A stretch of 64,000 nucleotides of DNA from the NCBI RefSeq assembly GCF_021215455.1, contig NZ_JAJPWV010000001.1:868001-932000 (forward strand), in the 5' to 3' direction. This document shows, piece after piece, positions 46,788-56,696 of this stretch (its first letter is position 1; every line of letters begins with the position of its first letter). Below the pieces are notes generated by a model, which saw only the letters and a list, made by a program, of their open reading frames with translations, had not been told where the DNA came from and ran no database searches. The DNA is from Mucilaginibacter roseus. Its GTDB lineage: Bacteria > Bacteroidota > Bacteroidia > Sphingobacteriales > Sphingobacteriaceae. A program made the position numbers and the translations under genes.

Positions 46788-47765
46788 ATGTCGTTGTTAG
46801 CGCAGTTGCCATCTGTTGGCAACAAAAAAGGCTGGGCATGGACCAAAGAGGTTGATCCGCGTATTTACAATACGCAACAGCAATGGCCAAAAATATCGAT
46901 AGTTACACCAAGTTATAATCAAGGTGTTTTTTTAGAGGAGACTATACGGTCTATCCTGCTTCAAAATTATCCTAATCTGGAGTACATCGTGATAGATGGC
47001 GGCAGTACCGACGATAGCGTGGCCATATTAAAGAAGTACGATAAATGGATTACGCGGTGGGTAAGTGAGAAAGATAACGGCCAGGCAAACGCAATTAACA
47101 AAGGTATAGCCTTATGTACAGGCACTATATTCAACTGGATAAACAGTGATGATTATCTGGCGCCAATGTCGCTTTTCTACATTGCACGTTCATTTGAAAA
47201 AGGAGCTACAGTAGCAGGAAAGGTGCACAATTTTTACCAGGATAATCCGGGTTTTAAAGACATCATACAAAACAGCGATCTGGAAATAAGCAACTTTTTA
47301 GCTTTACGAGACACCTTTCATCAGCCAGGCGTATGGTGCGATCTTGATAATATACGCCAAACCGGTAAATTCTCTGAGCGCTCGTCTTACTATTTCGACA
47401 GGATTTTTTTTACTAAATACTTTCTGCAGTTTCCGCGGGTTAACTACAATCAAAACGTGCTCGTGCACTTCAGATATCACGAAAGTTCAAAAACTATTGT
47501 GATACGCGATAGTAAGGCCGACGAACTGATTGATCATTATTACAGGTTATTGGATGATCCGGCGTATATCAATTATAAAAAGGATCTACAATGGGCGCTT
47601 GACTACCAATTGTTACCTGAAAAACGCATCAGCCAATGGGAGTATGATAATGTTGGCAAACGATTATATAACCGTTTATCCAGCTACGCTGCATTGCTGA
47701 TTAGATACCCGGGTTTGCTGCGCACCCGTCATTATTATACCAAGCTTAAGCGCAGCGTAATATAA
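46788..47765 (+). CDS. Glycosyltransferase family 2
   Basis: The 325-residue protein starts its GT-A domain with PKISIVTPSYNQGVFLEETI, then VIDGGSTDDS and metal-binding FNWINSDDYL. It adds a sugar from a nucleotide sugar to the growing repeat unit; donor and linkage are not readable. It begins 4 bp after the flippase gene. Confidence 0.92.
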   Translation: MSLLAQLPSVGNKKGWAWTKEVDPRIYNTQQQWPKISIVTPSYNQGVFLEETIRSILLQNYPNLEYIVIDGGSTDDSVAILKKYDKWITRWVSEKDNGQANAINKGIALCTGTIFNWINSDDYLAPMSLFYIARSFEKGATVAGKVHNFYQDNPGFKDIIQNSDLEISNFLALRDTFHQPGVWCDLDNIRQTGKFSERSSYYFDRIFFTKYFLQFPRVNYNQNVLVHFRYHESSKTIVIRDSKADELIDHYYRLLDDPAYINYKKDLQWALDYQLLPEKRISQWEYDNVGKRLYNRLSSYAALLIRYPGLLRTRHYYTKLKRSVI

Positions 47766-47792
47766 CGCCCGGCACGTTATTCATCTTTACAA

Positions 47793-48932
47793 ATGAAGTT
47801 CTTTTTCATCTGCGGATCTCTGCAAGCGGGCAGGGATGGGGTTGGCGATTATGTTCGGCGTCTTGCATGTATGCTGATAGCCAATGGCCATCAGGTGAAC
47901 GCCGTAGCGTTAAAAGACCATCACATAGCCGTTCACGAAGACGGCGTACAGCAACTTAACGGCATTGAATTGTCGGTTCTACGCTTACCGGCAACATTAA
48001 GCAGTCAGGAACGCTATAAGTTGCTTAACAAAAGGATTAAAAGCTTCTCTCCCGACATTATAAGCTTACAGTATGTAGGTTTTGGGTTTCAGAAATATGG
48101 TTTGCCCTTCGAGATGCTATCCGGCCTAAGAAGAGCAACTGCTGGTATAAAGCTACACGTTATGCTGCATGAGCTTTGGTGTGGTATGGCTCTAAATGCA
48201 GGGTTTAAAGAAAAGGTGTTAGGAAACCTGCAAAAATATTTTTTAAAGGCTTTGATAACACGGCTTCAACCGCAACGGGTATTTACAAGCATTAAACCTT
48301 ATCATTCTTATCTGAAACAGATACAGGTTGAAGCTGATGTAGTACCCATCTTCGGTAATATACCCGTTAACGAATATGGTGATGAGCAGGAGTGGAAGCA
48401 GCTTGGTTTGAGCAAACACTTGTCACTGTTATCAGGTACCGAAGACCGTTGGTTGGTGGTCGGTTTTTTTGGTACAAGCTATAACTGCCCGGGGTTAACT
48501 GAAATGCTGCAAACTATTGATCAGGCAGCAAAAAAGGCGGGATTAAAATTAGGCGTAATGCTGATAGGCCATAGCCGTATTCAAAATGTAGTCGAAATTC
48601 TTAAAAATATACCCGGCGCCGTGTACTGGCAAACGGGTGCCTTAGCACCAGCCATGATAAATCGCTGCATGCAATTAGTGAATGTAGGTGTAATTACCAG
48701 CCCGGTAGATGGTGTTTATAAAAGTGGCGCGGCATTAGCCTGGATGGAACGAGGCATTCCGGTATTGATATCAGCATCTGACAATACTTACAACGAATTT
48801 GAAATGAAGCGGCTTGGCATCTTCCAGGCATCATCTGTTAATAGCGTAATCGAGGCTCTGAATGCTAAAAATAAATTAACGCCTCCAAATTATCTGAATA
48901 AAGCTGCCGAAGCTTATCTGCAATGTGTGTAG
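47793..48932 (+). CDS. GT-B-type glycosyltransferase-like protein, divergent
   Basis: The 379-residue protein has a GT4-like N-terminal half (FFICGSLQAGRDGVGDYVRRL, HVMLHELWCG) and a C-terminal half with VVGFFGTSYNCPGLTEML. The usual E-x7-E motif is not evident; in its place stands YKSGAALAWMERGIPVLIS. It resembles the protein at 52250. It probably transfers a sugar, but the altered site leaves room for doubt. Confidence 0.75.
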   Translation: MKFFFICGSLQAGRDGVGDYVRRLACMLIANGHQVNAVALKDHHIAVHEDGVQQLNGIELSVLRLPATLSSQERYKLLNKRIKSFSPDIISLQYVGFGFQKYGLPFEMLSGLRRATAGIKLHVMLHELWCGMALNAGFKEKVLGNLQKYFLKALITRLQPQRVFTSIKPYHSYLKQIQVEADVVPIFGNIPVNEYGDEQEWKQLGLSKHLSLLSGTEDRWLVVGFFGTSYNCPGLTEMLQTIDQAAKKAGLKLGVMLIGHSRIQNVVEILKNIPGAVYWQTGALAPAMINRCMQLVNVGVITSPVDGVYKSGAALAWMERGIPVLISASDNTYNEFEMKRLGIFQASSVNSVIEALNAKNKLTPPNYLNKAAEAYLQCV

Positions 48933-48973
48933 CACATAAAAGCACAAACTGCTTATCCGTGAACATTAAACCA

Positions 48974-50101
48974 ATGGGTTTGAACGCAAAAAAAAATATT
49001 TTACTGATGGGGCACGTCGATGGCCTCGGTGGCGCCCAGATAGCCTATCGCGAATTGATTGATTTTGTGAAAGCTGAAGGCCATAATCTCAAAGTTATCA
49101 ATATCACCGATGATAAAAATGGCGGTCGTGCGGCTGATGCCAGCCATATTTTGGGTCGTATAGAACATAAAACCCCGGGCTTATTTGATAAGGTAAAAAA
49201 ATACCGTTCGCTGCTTTCAGCTGCAAAACAGGCAAAAAGCTTTAAACCTGATGTATTTGTGAGTATTGGTTTATCAAACTCCTCAAATTTTATAACGCAT
49301 TACTTAAATAACAACTGCTTTAAGATAGCGCAAGACTTTATAGCCAACCGCTCTCAAAAAGAAGAGATTTGGAACAAGAGCCGTAGTAGTTTTAACGGCA
49401 TAGCGGTACAGGCGCCATCTATGTTAACGTATTGGCAAACCAATCTTACTGATGCCTCGGGCTTAAATTGGTTGCCATGTTTTCCGGCACCACCTGTCAA
49501 TGGTGTGTTGCGCAAAAAAGATGACAATAGCGAAAAGCAGCAGATCAAACTGGCTTACTTCGGCAGGCTGGCTGGTAACAAAGGTTTGCCGCTGTTATTC
49601 AACACACTGGCCACGCTGCCTGATAAGCAAAATATAGCGCTGCATCTATGGGGCAAAGGCGAAGAAGAAGCCAACCTCAGAAAACTCGCAGCGGAACTTA
49701 ACTTAACCGGCATTGTAACCTTTAAAGGCGGTTACCCGGCTGATAGAGAAGGTGCCGAACTAATGGCATCGTACGATGGCTTAGTACTCACCTCAACCGA
49801 AATGGAGGGCTTGCCGCTTGTTCTGCTTGAATCAATGGCTTATGGGCTACCGTTTATGGCAACCAATATAGGCGCGATAGGCGATTGCTGCATTGACAAT
49901 CCGGATGCAGTTCTGGTTGAGCCTGATCAGCATTCTATAAGCGAAGGCTTATCAAAATTGATTAGCCATATAAAAGCAGGAGCCTTTGATCCTGAGAGGT
50001 TAAAGAATTATTACGATCAAAACTTCTCCCATAACGTAATGGCCGACCGTTGGCGTACTTGTTTAAACAACCCTAAACTATTTTTTGATGAAGTACAATA
50101 A
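48974..50101 (+). CDS. Glycosyltransferase family 4
   Basis: From ATG 48974 the protein has 375 residues. It starts with NILLMGHVDGLGGAQIAYREL and carries FGRLAGNKGLPLLF and the E-x7-E motif in TEMEGLPLVLLESMAYGLP. An open frame reaches back to 48923, overlapping the previous gene; the ATG at 48974 fits the domain start better. It is a retaining GT-B enzyme of the repeat unit assembly. Confidence 0.92.
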   Translation: MGLNAKKNILLMGHVDGLGGAQIAYRELIDFVKAEGHNLKVINITDDKNGGRAADASHILGRIEHKTPGLFDKVKKYRSLLSAAKQAKSFKPDVFVSIGLSNSSNFITHYLNNNCFKIAQDFIANRSQKEEIWNKSRSSFNGIAVQAPSMLTYWQTNLTDASGLNWLPCFPAPPVNGVLRKKDDNSEKQQIKLAYFGRLAGNKGLPLLFNTLATLPDKQNIALHLWGKGEEEANLRKLAAELNLTGIVTFKGGYPADREGAELMASYDGLVLTSTEMEGLPLVLLESMAYGLPFMATNIGAIGDCCIDNPDAVLVEPDQHSISEGLSKLISHIKAGAFDPERLKNYYDQNFSHNVMADRWRTCLNNPKLFFDEVQ

Positions 50102-51023
50102 AACAATCCTGGTTACCGGCGCCTCCGGCTTTCTGGGTACCTGGCTTGCCGATGAGTTGGCTGAGCAAGGCTATAACCTGATAGGTATTGATATGCGTGC
50201 GCCAATGCGCCCGGCTTTGTGGGATGGTTTTGCCACTTCGTCTTTAGAAACGGTTGATCTGGACAGGTTACTACAAGGGCGTAAGCTCGACGCGGTTTGC
50301 CATTTAGCGGGTGGCGCTTCTGTTGCCGCATCAGTGAATGATCCATACAGCGATTTTTCGAGCTTATTACCCGGCACTGCTCGCTTGGCTTTATACCTTG
50401 CCAAAGCACAGCCCGATGCTAAATTGCTTTTCTTTTCGAGTGCGGCAGTATATGGTAATCCGAAAACGTTGCCAATAACAGAGCAAACGCCAGTTATGCC
50501 TATATCGCCCTACGGCATACATAAGGCCACTGCCGAAACCTTGTTGATGAATTACTCTCGCGCTTTGGGATTACAGGTTGTCGTATTTCGCATATTCTCG
50601 GTTTACGGCCCAGGCTTACGCAAACAATTGATATATGATGTTACCCAGCGAGCCATACAGGCTGGTACATTAGGCCAAAAATCTATTCAGCTATTTGGTA
50701 CAGGTGCCGAGAGTCGCGATTTTATGTACGTGCGTGATGTATGCCGTGCCGTAACCAGTATTATCAATCAGCAGCAGGATGAGCGCTATGCTATATATAA
50801 TCTGGCCTCAGGTGTTGAAAGTACAGTAGCGGATGTTGCCCGCTGCCTTATCAATAGTTTAAATATTGATATGGATATTGCCTTTGACGGCAAAGTACCA
50901 CCCGGCGATCCAACCAATTGGCGTGCCGATGTAACCAAGTTGGAGCAGATAGGTTTCAGTTCGGTTTACTCGCTTAACGAAGGGTTGAATGAGGTTGCAC
51001 AATGGGCAAAGGTTACTGTTTAA
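50088..51023 (+). CDS. NAD-dependent epimerase/dehydratase (extended SDR)
   Basis: From ATG 50088, inside the end of the previous gene, the protein has 311 residues. It shows the NAD motif VTGASGFLGTWLADEL, FFSSAAVYGNP and the catalytic SPYGIHKATAE (Y-x3-K). It likely makes or changes a nucleotide sugar for the polymer. The exact reaction cannot be told. Confidence 0.92.
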   Translation: MKYNKTILVTGASGFLGTWLADELAEQGYNLIGIDMRAPMRPALWDGFATSSLETVDLDRLLQGRKLDAVCHLAGGASVAASVNDPYSDFSSLLPGTARLALYLAKAQPDAKLLFFSSAAVYGNPKTLPITEQTPVMPISPYGIHKATAETLLMNYSRALGLQVVVFRIFSVYGPGLRKQLIYDVTQRAIQAGTLGQKSIQLFGTGAESRDFMYVRDVCRAVTSIINQQQDERYAIYNLASGVESTVADVARCLINSLNIDMDIAFDGKVPPGDPTNWRADVTKLEQIGFSSVYSLNEGLNEVAQWAKVTV

Positions 51024-51057
51024 GATGTTAATTTTAGCTTGAGGGTATAGCCGATAC

Positions 51058-52248
51058 ATGAAACACAACTACCAGCTTGATGCCATGCGTGCCATAGCCG
51101 CCTTAGCTATAATCGCCTATCATTATACGCTTTTTCCTTGCGGGTGGATAGGAGTGCAATTTTTCTTCGTGCTATCAGGATTTTTAATCTCGGGCATCAT
51201 TATAAAAAACAAAAAAGCGTTACCAAGTAAGCAAACCGGCGCTTTTTTTAAAGACTTTTACAAGCGGCGCGTGTTACGCTTGTTTCCGTTATACTTTGGC
51301 TACATTGGTATTCTCGCGCTTTTCAATTTTTTTGCAGGTAAGCCCGAAGCTTTTGATAAAGAATGGCCTTGGCTGGTAACGTACTCGCTTAACTTTAGGT
51401 GGCTTTATCAGGACTATTCGTTTCACATGGTATACGGCCATTTATGGAGCCTTGCGCTCGAATGGCAGTTTTATTTGATATGGCCTTTCTTTTTATGGTT
51501 TGTCCCTCAAAAACGTATAACACCAATATTGTTATGCCTGTTGCCGCTAAGCATGCTTATACGGGTGCTGGGTTATTCTGTCAACGAGCATTTACCATAC
51601 CTGGTTGGCTATAATGGAGGCGCCACCGCCAAAGCGCTTGCAGCATATGTATTGCCTTTTTCACATATAGATGCTTTTGTATTTGGCGCGTTACTTTGTA
51701 AAGTAAAAGTTCGCAGGTTTTTGAGCAGGCCGCAGGTTATCTACTCCAGTATGGCGATGGTAGTTGTTACCGGTTTACTATTGGTGGCATTAATACCAAC
51801 TTACAATTTAGGCGCAATTGGCTGGCCAAGCAACTTGCCCAAAGCGTACCAATGGATATGGGGTTATTCGCTTTTGAACTTTATAAGCGCGGCCATTATT
51901 GCCGGCATTATAGAAAAAGGACGCGCAAGGGTGTTGGCCTTATCGCGCTCTTCATTATTGCAGTACCTGGGCAAGATATCATACGGAATTTATGTTTATC
52001 ACCCCATTGTGATATTCGGAATGCTTAATGTTCGCAATAAAGTGCCTCAGTTTACCGGTAAAGTTATTGTCGAACTCATAATTGTGATATCAATTACAAT
52101 TGTTATCGCGCACCTGTCATACGAATATTTTGAGAAAAGATTTCTCACTAAAAGAAAGCCGCAACCTGCAACAAACGAATTTAAGCCACAAGTTAACAAA
52201 GTACCTGCAGAGCGTTTGACACTTGAACTACAGGAAGCTAACAACTAA
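51058..52248 (+). CDS. Acyltransferase family 3 (OafA-like)
   Basis: The 396-residue protein has about ten transmembrane segments and the motifs DAMRAIAALAIIAYHYTLF (catalytic His), GVQFFFVLSGFLIS and LWSLALEWQFYLIWP. Such enzymes put acetyl or other acyl groups on sugars at the inner membrane. It probably O-acylates the repeat unit. Confidence 0.93.
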   Translation: MKHNYQLDAMRAIAALAIIAYHYTLFPCGWIGVQFFFVLSGFLISGIIIKNKKALPSKQTGAFFKDFYKRRVLRLFPLYFGYIGILALFNFFAGKPEAFDKEWPWLVTYSLNFRWLYQDYSFHMVYGHLWSLALEWQFYLIWPFFLWFVPQKRITPILLCLLPLSMLIRVLGYSVNEHLPYLVGYNGGATAKALAAYVLPFSHIDAFVFGALLCKVKVRRFLSRPQVIYSSMAMVVVTGLLLVALIPTYNLGAIGWPSNLPKAYQWIWGYSLLNFISAAIIAGIIEKGRARVLALSRSSLLQYLGKISYGIYVYHPIVIFGMLNVRNKVPQFTGKVIVELIIVISITIVIAHLSYEYFEKRFLTKRKPQPATNEFKPQVNKVPAERLTLELQEANN

Positions 52249-52249
52249 A

Positions 52250-53359
52250 ATGATGAACGACAGCCACAGGCAATTATTGGTAATAGCGCCTACCTGTCCG
52301 CCCGGAGTTTGCGGAGTAAGCGATCATGCTTTCCGTACAGCCTTGGCTTTGGGCAAGTACTACCTTGATATTAAAATTGGTGTTCAGTATTTTCCGGCAG
52401 ATAAAATTGAAGTTCCGTTGGAGTTAAGTGCTGATAATTGGGAGATCGCATTAAAAAACACCATCAACAGCACCTATCCAACAGATGTGCTGTTGAACTA
52501 CACGCCAAAAAGTTATTCGCGTTTCGCATTGCCTTTTAAGCTGCTATCTGCATTAAGAAAATTCAAAAAGGCGTCGCCAGCCAATCGCTTGTTCATATAT
52601 TTTCATGAAACATGGGATGGTGGCAAACACTTAAAGGCACATCATAAGTTGCTGGATACCTTTACAAAGTATACAGTTAAAACGTTAAGCAAGCGAGCTG
52701 ACGCCATTACGGTTGTAACTAACGAACAAAAACAAAAGTTAGAGTCGGTGCTGGTGAATCCAAAAGTTCATTTAAGTATGGTGGGCGCTAATATTTTACC
52801 TTTTGATAAAGAGTATGGTCTTAAAAGCGCCCGCAACCCTGGCGAGTGGATCATATTTGGTTTAGCACACACAAGGTTATGGACATTGCAGCAGCATTTG
52901 CCTCTGATTAAACAACTATATCAAAAGGGTGGCATCACAAAATTGTATGCTATTGGCCCTAAGGACAATTCATATGCCGAGCAGGAGCTTGATTTGGCAA
53001 ATACCGAAATAGGGCAAGGCGTGCTTACACAAATGGGCGTGTTAAAACCCGCAGAAGTATCGGCTATGATGTTGAGCGCCGAAGCGGCTCTGGTTGGCCA
53101 AACTGCCGATAGCTTGCGCAAGTCCGGAACATTCGCGGCCTTATCTGCGCATGCTGTACCTGTGGTTTGTGAAGCTCCGTTTACGCTGGACGAACCTCCG
53201 GGTTACGCCTTATTTCGTCCGCAGGAATTGATGGAGAACTATAGCCTGGTTACCACAGCTGAGGGTGAGAAACGCCGCCAGTTGTTGCACCAATGGTTTT
53301 GGTTAACACGCAGTTGGGAAGCTATCGCGCTGGATATGTATAGCTGGATAAAAGAATAG
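52250..53359 (+). CDS. GT-B-type glycosyltransferase-like protein
   Basis: From ATG 52250, 1 bp after the acyltransferase stop, the protein has about 369 residues. It reads LLVIAPTCPPGVCGVSDHAF and later IYFHETWDGGK, HLSMVGANILPF and AEAALVGQTADSLRKSG. It has no clear E-x7-E. It resembles the gene at 47793 in layout and is probably a distant GT4-like transferase. Confidence 0.72.
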   Translation: MMNDSHRQLLVIAPTCPPGVCGVSDHAFRTALALGKYYLDIKIGVQYFPADKIEVPLELSADNWEIALKNTINSTYPTDVLLNYTPKSYSRFALPFKLLSALRKFKKASPANRLFIYFHETWDGGKHLKAHHKLLDTFTKYTVKTLSKRADAITVVTNEQKQKLESVLVNPKVHLSMVGANILPFDKEYGLKSARNPGEWIIFGLAHTRLWTLQQHLPLIKQLYQKGGITKLYAIGPKDNSYAEQELDLANTEIGQGVLTQMGVLKPAEVSAMMLSAEAALVGQTADSLRKSGTFAALSAHAVPVVCEAPFTLDEPPGYALFRPQELMENYSLVTTAEGEKRRQLLHQWFWLTRSWEAIALDMYSWIKE

Positions 53360-53366
53360 GGAACAG

Positions 53367-54605
53367 ATGAACGTAGTTATATCGCACCCGACAGGCAACC
53401 GGAATGTGCGCGCTGTTATTGCAAGTTTAGCTAAGGCGAATATGTTATCGGCCTTTCACACCACGTTGGCCACACATCAAAATTCGGCCTGGCTAAAGCT
53501 TTTGCCGGGTAAATTACGTGCTGAACTGATGCGACGTTCGTTTCAGGTACCGATGGGAAGTTTATACACCCGCCCAGCGCTTGAAATGGTTAGGATGACA
53601 CTGCCGCGTTTGGGTATTAATAGTTGTACCGAGCACGAAAAGGGGTGGGCCAGTGTTGATGCGGTATACCGTGACCTGGATAAAGCAACAGCTAAACGTT
53701 TAAGGCATTTCACAAAAAATAAAAGCATCACCGCGGTTTATGCTTATGAAGACGGCGCTTTAGCTACTTTTAAAGAGGCCAGGCGCTTAGGCTTGAAATG
53801 TGTATATGATCTGCCGATAGCATATTGGGAAACAGCGCAAAAGCTGCTTAATGAGGAAGCTACACGTATGCCAGAATGGGCGATTACATTAGGTGGCGGA
53901 ATCAATGATTCTGAAGCTAAACTCGAACGCAAAACACAAGAATTGGAGCTGGCAGATGTTGTAGTGGGGCCGGGTTCATTTGTAATGGATTCGCTGCCGA
54001 ATTGGGCGGCAACTAAACAACGTATTGTATCACCTTTTGGATCGCCACAGTATGGTGATATTAAGGCCGTCGCTGATAAAAATAAGCCGCTTCGGGTATT
54101 GTTTGCCGGGTCAATGGGGCAGCGTAAAGGGCTTGGCGATCTGTTTAAAGCCGTTAAGTTACTAAATACAAAAAATATTGAGTTAGTGGTAATGGGTTCT
54201 TTACTCGCACCGATGGATTTTTACCGCAAGCAACTATCCGATTTTACCTACGAGCCGGGTCGTTCACACGATCAGGTTTTAGAATTGATGCGATCATGTG
54301 ATGTATTCTGCCTGCCATCCATAGTTGAAGGCCGGGCATTAGTAATGCAGGAAGCCATGAGCCAGGGCCTGCCTATCATCATCACCCCAAACACAGGGGG
54401 CGCTGATTTGGTAGAGGACGGCAAAACAGGTTTCCTGGTTGATATACGCTCACCAGAAGCAATTGCTGAAAAGATTGCCTGGTTTGCTGATAACCGCGAT
54501 AAACTGCCGCAAATGAGTAAAGCTGCGCAACTTAAAGCAGCTACTTACACATGGGAAACTTATGGCGATAATGTTATACATGAACTGGTTAATTATACAC
54601 ACTAA
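53367..54605 (+). CDS. Glycosyltransferase family 4
   Basis: The 412-residue protein carries VLFAGSMGQRKGLGDLFKAV and the E-x7-E motif in SIVEGRALVMQEAMSQG, followed by NTGGADLVEDG. The N-terminal half (VISHPTGNRNVRAVIASL) is the acceptor domain. It begins 7 bp after the previous gene. Confidence 0.93.
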   Translation: MNVVISHPTGNRNVRAVIASLAKANMLSAFHTTLATHQNSAWLKLLPGKLRAELMRRSFQVPMGSLYTRPALEMVRMTLPRLGINSCTEHEKGWASVDAVYRDLDKATAKRLRHFTKNKSITAVYAYEDGALATFKEARRLGLKCVYDLPIAYWETAQKLLNEEATRMPEWAITLGGGINDSEAKLERKTQELELADVVVGPGSFVMDSLPNWAATKQRIVSPFGSPQYGDIKAVADKNKPLRVLFAGSMGQRKGLGDLFKAVKLLNTKNIELVVMGSLLAPMDFYRKQLSDFTYEPGRSHDQVLELMRSCDVFCLPSIVEGRALVMQEAMSQGLPIIITPNTGGADLVEDGKTGFLVDIRSPEAIAEKIAWFADNRDKLPQMSKAAQLKAATYTWETYGDNVIHELVNYTH

Positions 54606-54608
54606 GGC

Positions 54609-56030
54609 ATGAGACAGTTCAATAATTCCGTTTTGGCGGGTGTGTATAACAGCCTCGATCTTACTAAAAACCATATACTGGAACCGGTAAAGGAGCGGGA
54701 TGCGAATTTACTGCTCAAGCGCGGTATATGGGCTTACTTTCTGTTACTCATCTTTGAAGGCGCCCTGCGTAAATGGGTATTGCCGGGATTAGCTACGCCG
54801 CTGCTTGTGGTGCGCGACCCAATAGCACTTTGGTTAGTTATGCTTGCGTGGAAACGTAACCTATTACCTGCAAATTTATATGTAACCGTTATAATGATTG
54901 TCGGTGCCGTGGGTGTTATTACAGCTTTGGCATTCGGGCACGGCAACATTGCTGTAGCTATTTATGGCGCACGGATACTGATGTTTCACTTCCCGTTAAT
55001 ATTTGTTATCGGGAGGGTTTTTGATCGCGATGATGTAATACGGATAGGGAAATTTACGGTTTGGCTCACCATCCCAATGGCTATACTGATAGCTATGCAG
55101 TTTTATAGCCCGCAATCGGCATGGGTGAACCGGGGTATCGGTGGCGATGCCAAAGGTGGAGGCTTTGATGGGGCAATGGGCTTTTTCAGGCCACCGGCAA
55201 CCTTCTCGTTTACTAATGGTACTGCTTTATTTTTTGGCTTTGCATCAGCGTATATATTTTATTTCTGGCTTACGCCGAAGAGCATGAACCGCATCATATT
55301 AATCGGTGCTACGCTGGGCTTGCTGATGGCGATTCCGTTATCAATTAGCCGCAGTCTTTTATCGTTAGTGTTGGCCTGTATATTATTTACATTGATCGCC
55401 ATGTCCCGTAATCCAAAATACATAGGCAAGATCATGATGGCGGCGGTTGTATTGGTAATAGCAATTGGCGTGCTGAGCCAAACTAAGTTCGCGGCAACAC
55501 CAATAGCCGTTTTTACAGACAGATTTACCAATGCCAACGAAACCGAAGGTGGTGTTAGTGGCGTATTTGTCGATCGCTTTTTGGGGGGCATGGTCGGGGC
55601 CATTATCGAGTCGGCCGAAAAGCCGTTCTTCGGTTACGGTATAGGTATGGGCACCAGCGTAGGCAGTATGCTTATAGCCGGAGACCATACTGTGTATCTT
55701 ATATCCGAAGGGGAGTGGGGCCGGTTAATCGGGGAGATGGGTATCATCATGGGCTTCGCAGTAATCATCATCCGTGTAATATTTGTGATCAACCTGGGTT
55801 GGGATAGCTTCAAACGCGTTAGCCATAACGACTTTCTTCCCTGGATGATTTGTAGTATTGGTATACTGGCCATTATGCAGGGGCAATGGGCGCAACCAAC
55901 CTCATTAGGTTTTGATGTAATACTGGGCGGACTAATTGTAGCTGCCTTGCGTAAGCCAAACCGTAAGTTGTGGCTGGTTAAAACTATTCAAGACGGCGAA
56001 AACGAACCTGAAGTTCTGTTCATCAAGTAG
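54609..56030 (+). CDS. Wzy/O-antigen ligase-like polymerase
   Basis: The 473-residue protein has about 10-12 hydrophobic segments and a large loop around residues 300-370 (TEGGVSGVFVDRFLGGMVGA, FFGYGIGMGTSVG). The topology and loop with conserved Arg match O-antigen ligase/polymerase families. Within this operon it is the best candidate for the repeat-unit polymerase. Sequence identity to named Wzy proteins cannot be judged by eye. Confidence 0.8.
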   Translation: MRQFNNSVLAGVYNSLDLTKNHILEPVKERDANLLLKRGIWAYFLLLIFEGALRKWVLPGLATPLLVVRDPIALWLVMLAWKRNLLPANLYVTVIMIVGAVGVITALAFGHGNIAVAIYGARILMFHFPLIFVIGRVFDRDDVIRIGKFTVWLTIPMAILIAMQFYSPQSAWVNRGIGGDAKGGGFDGAMGFFRPPATFSFTNGTALFFGFASAYIFYFWLTPKSMNRIILIGATLGLLMAIPLSISRSLLSLVLACILFTLIAMSRNPKYIGKIMMAAVVLVIAIGVLSQTKFAATPIAVFTDRFTNANETEGGVSGVFVDRFLGGMVGAIIESAEKPFFGYGIGMGTSVGSMLIAGDHTVYLISEGEWGRLIGEMGIIMGFAVIIIRVIFVINLGWDSFKRVSHNDFLPWMICSIGILAIMQGQWAQPTSLGFDVILGGLIVAALRKPNRKLWLVKTIQDGENEPEVLFIK

Positions 56031-56071
56031 TTTCTTCAATCTGACTATAAAAACATTTAATTTCTATTCAT

Positions 56072-56689
56072 ATGCTCGGGTCATCATATAATCAAAGCAC
56101 TTATGCTGCTGACGCAGGTGTATCATACCTGCAATCGGTTGATGAGTTAATTAAAGTGCTATCAGCAAGTGTGCATCTTGAAGAATGCATTGATGCTGCG
56201 GCTCAGGCTATAAAGCGATCCATACTAAATGGCGGCAAGCTGATTACCTGCGGCAATGGCGGCAGCGCGGCTGATGCATTGCATTTATCAGAAGAGTTGG
56301 TAGGACGTTATAAGGCGGAACGCCGCAGCCTGCCGGCTATATGCCTTAATGCCGACGTTACCGCCATCACTTGCATTGGTAACGATTATGGTTTCGACGA
56401 GATATACGCCCGCCAGTTAGAAGGGCTGGGTAAACTTGGCGATGTGCTGGTAGGCTTTAGCACCAGCGGTAACAGCGCCAATATCATTAAAGCATTTGAG
56501 CAGGCCACAGCTCAGGGTATTACAACTATATATTTAGGCGGAAAAGATGGCGGTATGATAAAGGGTACGTGCGATATTGAACTCATTGTACCAAGCAATA
56601 CTACCGCGCGCATACAGGAAGTGCATACGCTGATACTGCACCAATGGCTTGAAGAACTGGATGCTACTGACTGGAGCGATCTTAAATAA
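56072..56689 (+). CDS. gmhA: Phosphoheptose isomerase-like SIS protein
   Basis: The 205-residue SIS-domain protein has CGNGGSAADALHLSEELVGR and GFSTSGNSANIIKAFEQA, as in sedoheptulose-7-phosphate isomerase, with length close to the family norm. It makes D-glycero-D-manno-heptose 7-phosphate, the first step to activated heptose. It is followed by the matching kinase gene. Confidence 0.92.
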   Translation: MLGSSYNQSTYAADAGVSYLQSVDELIKVLSASVHLEECIDAAAQAIKRSILNGGKLITCGNGGSAADALHLSEELVGRYKAERRSLPAICLNADVTAITCIGNDYGFDEIYARQLEGLGKLGDVLVGFSTSGNSANIIKAFEQATAQGITTIYLGGKDGGMIKGTCDIELIVPSNTTARIQEVHTLILHQWLEELDATDWSDLK

Positions 56690-56696
56690 CATCTGC

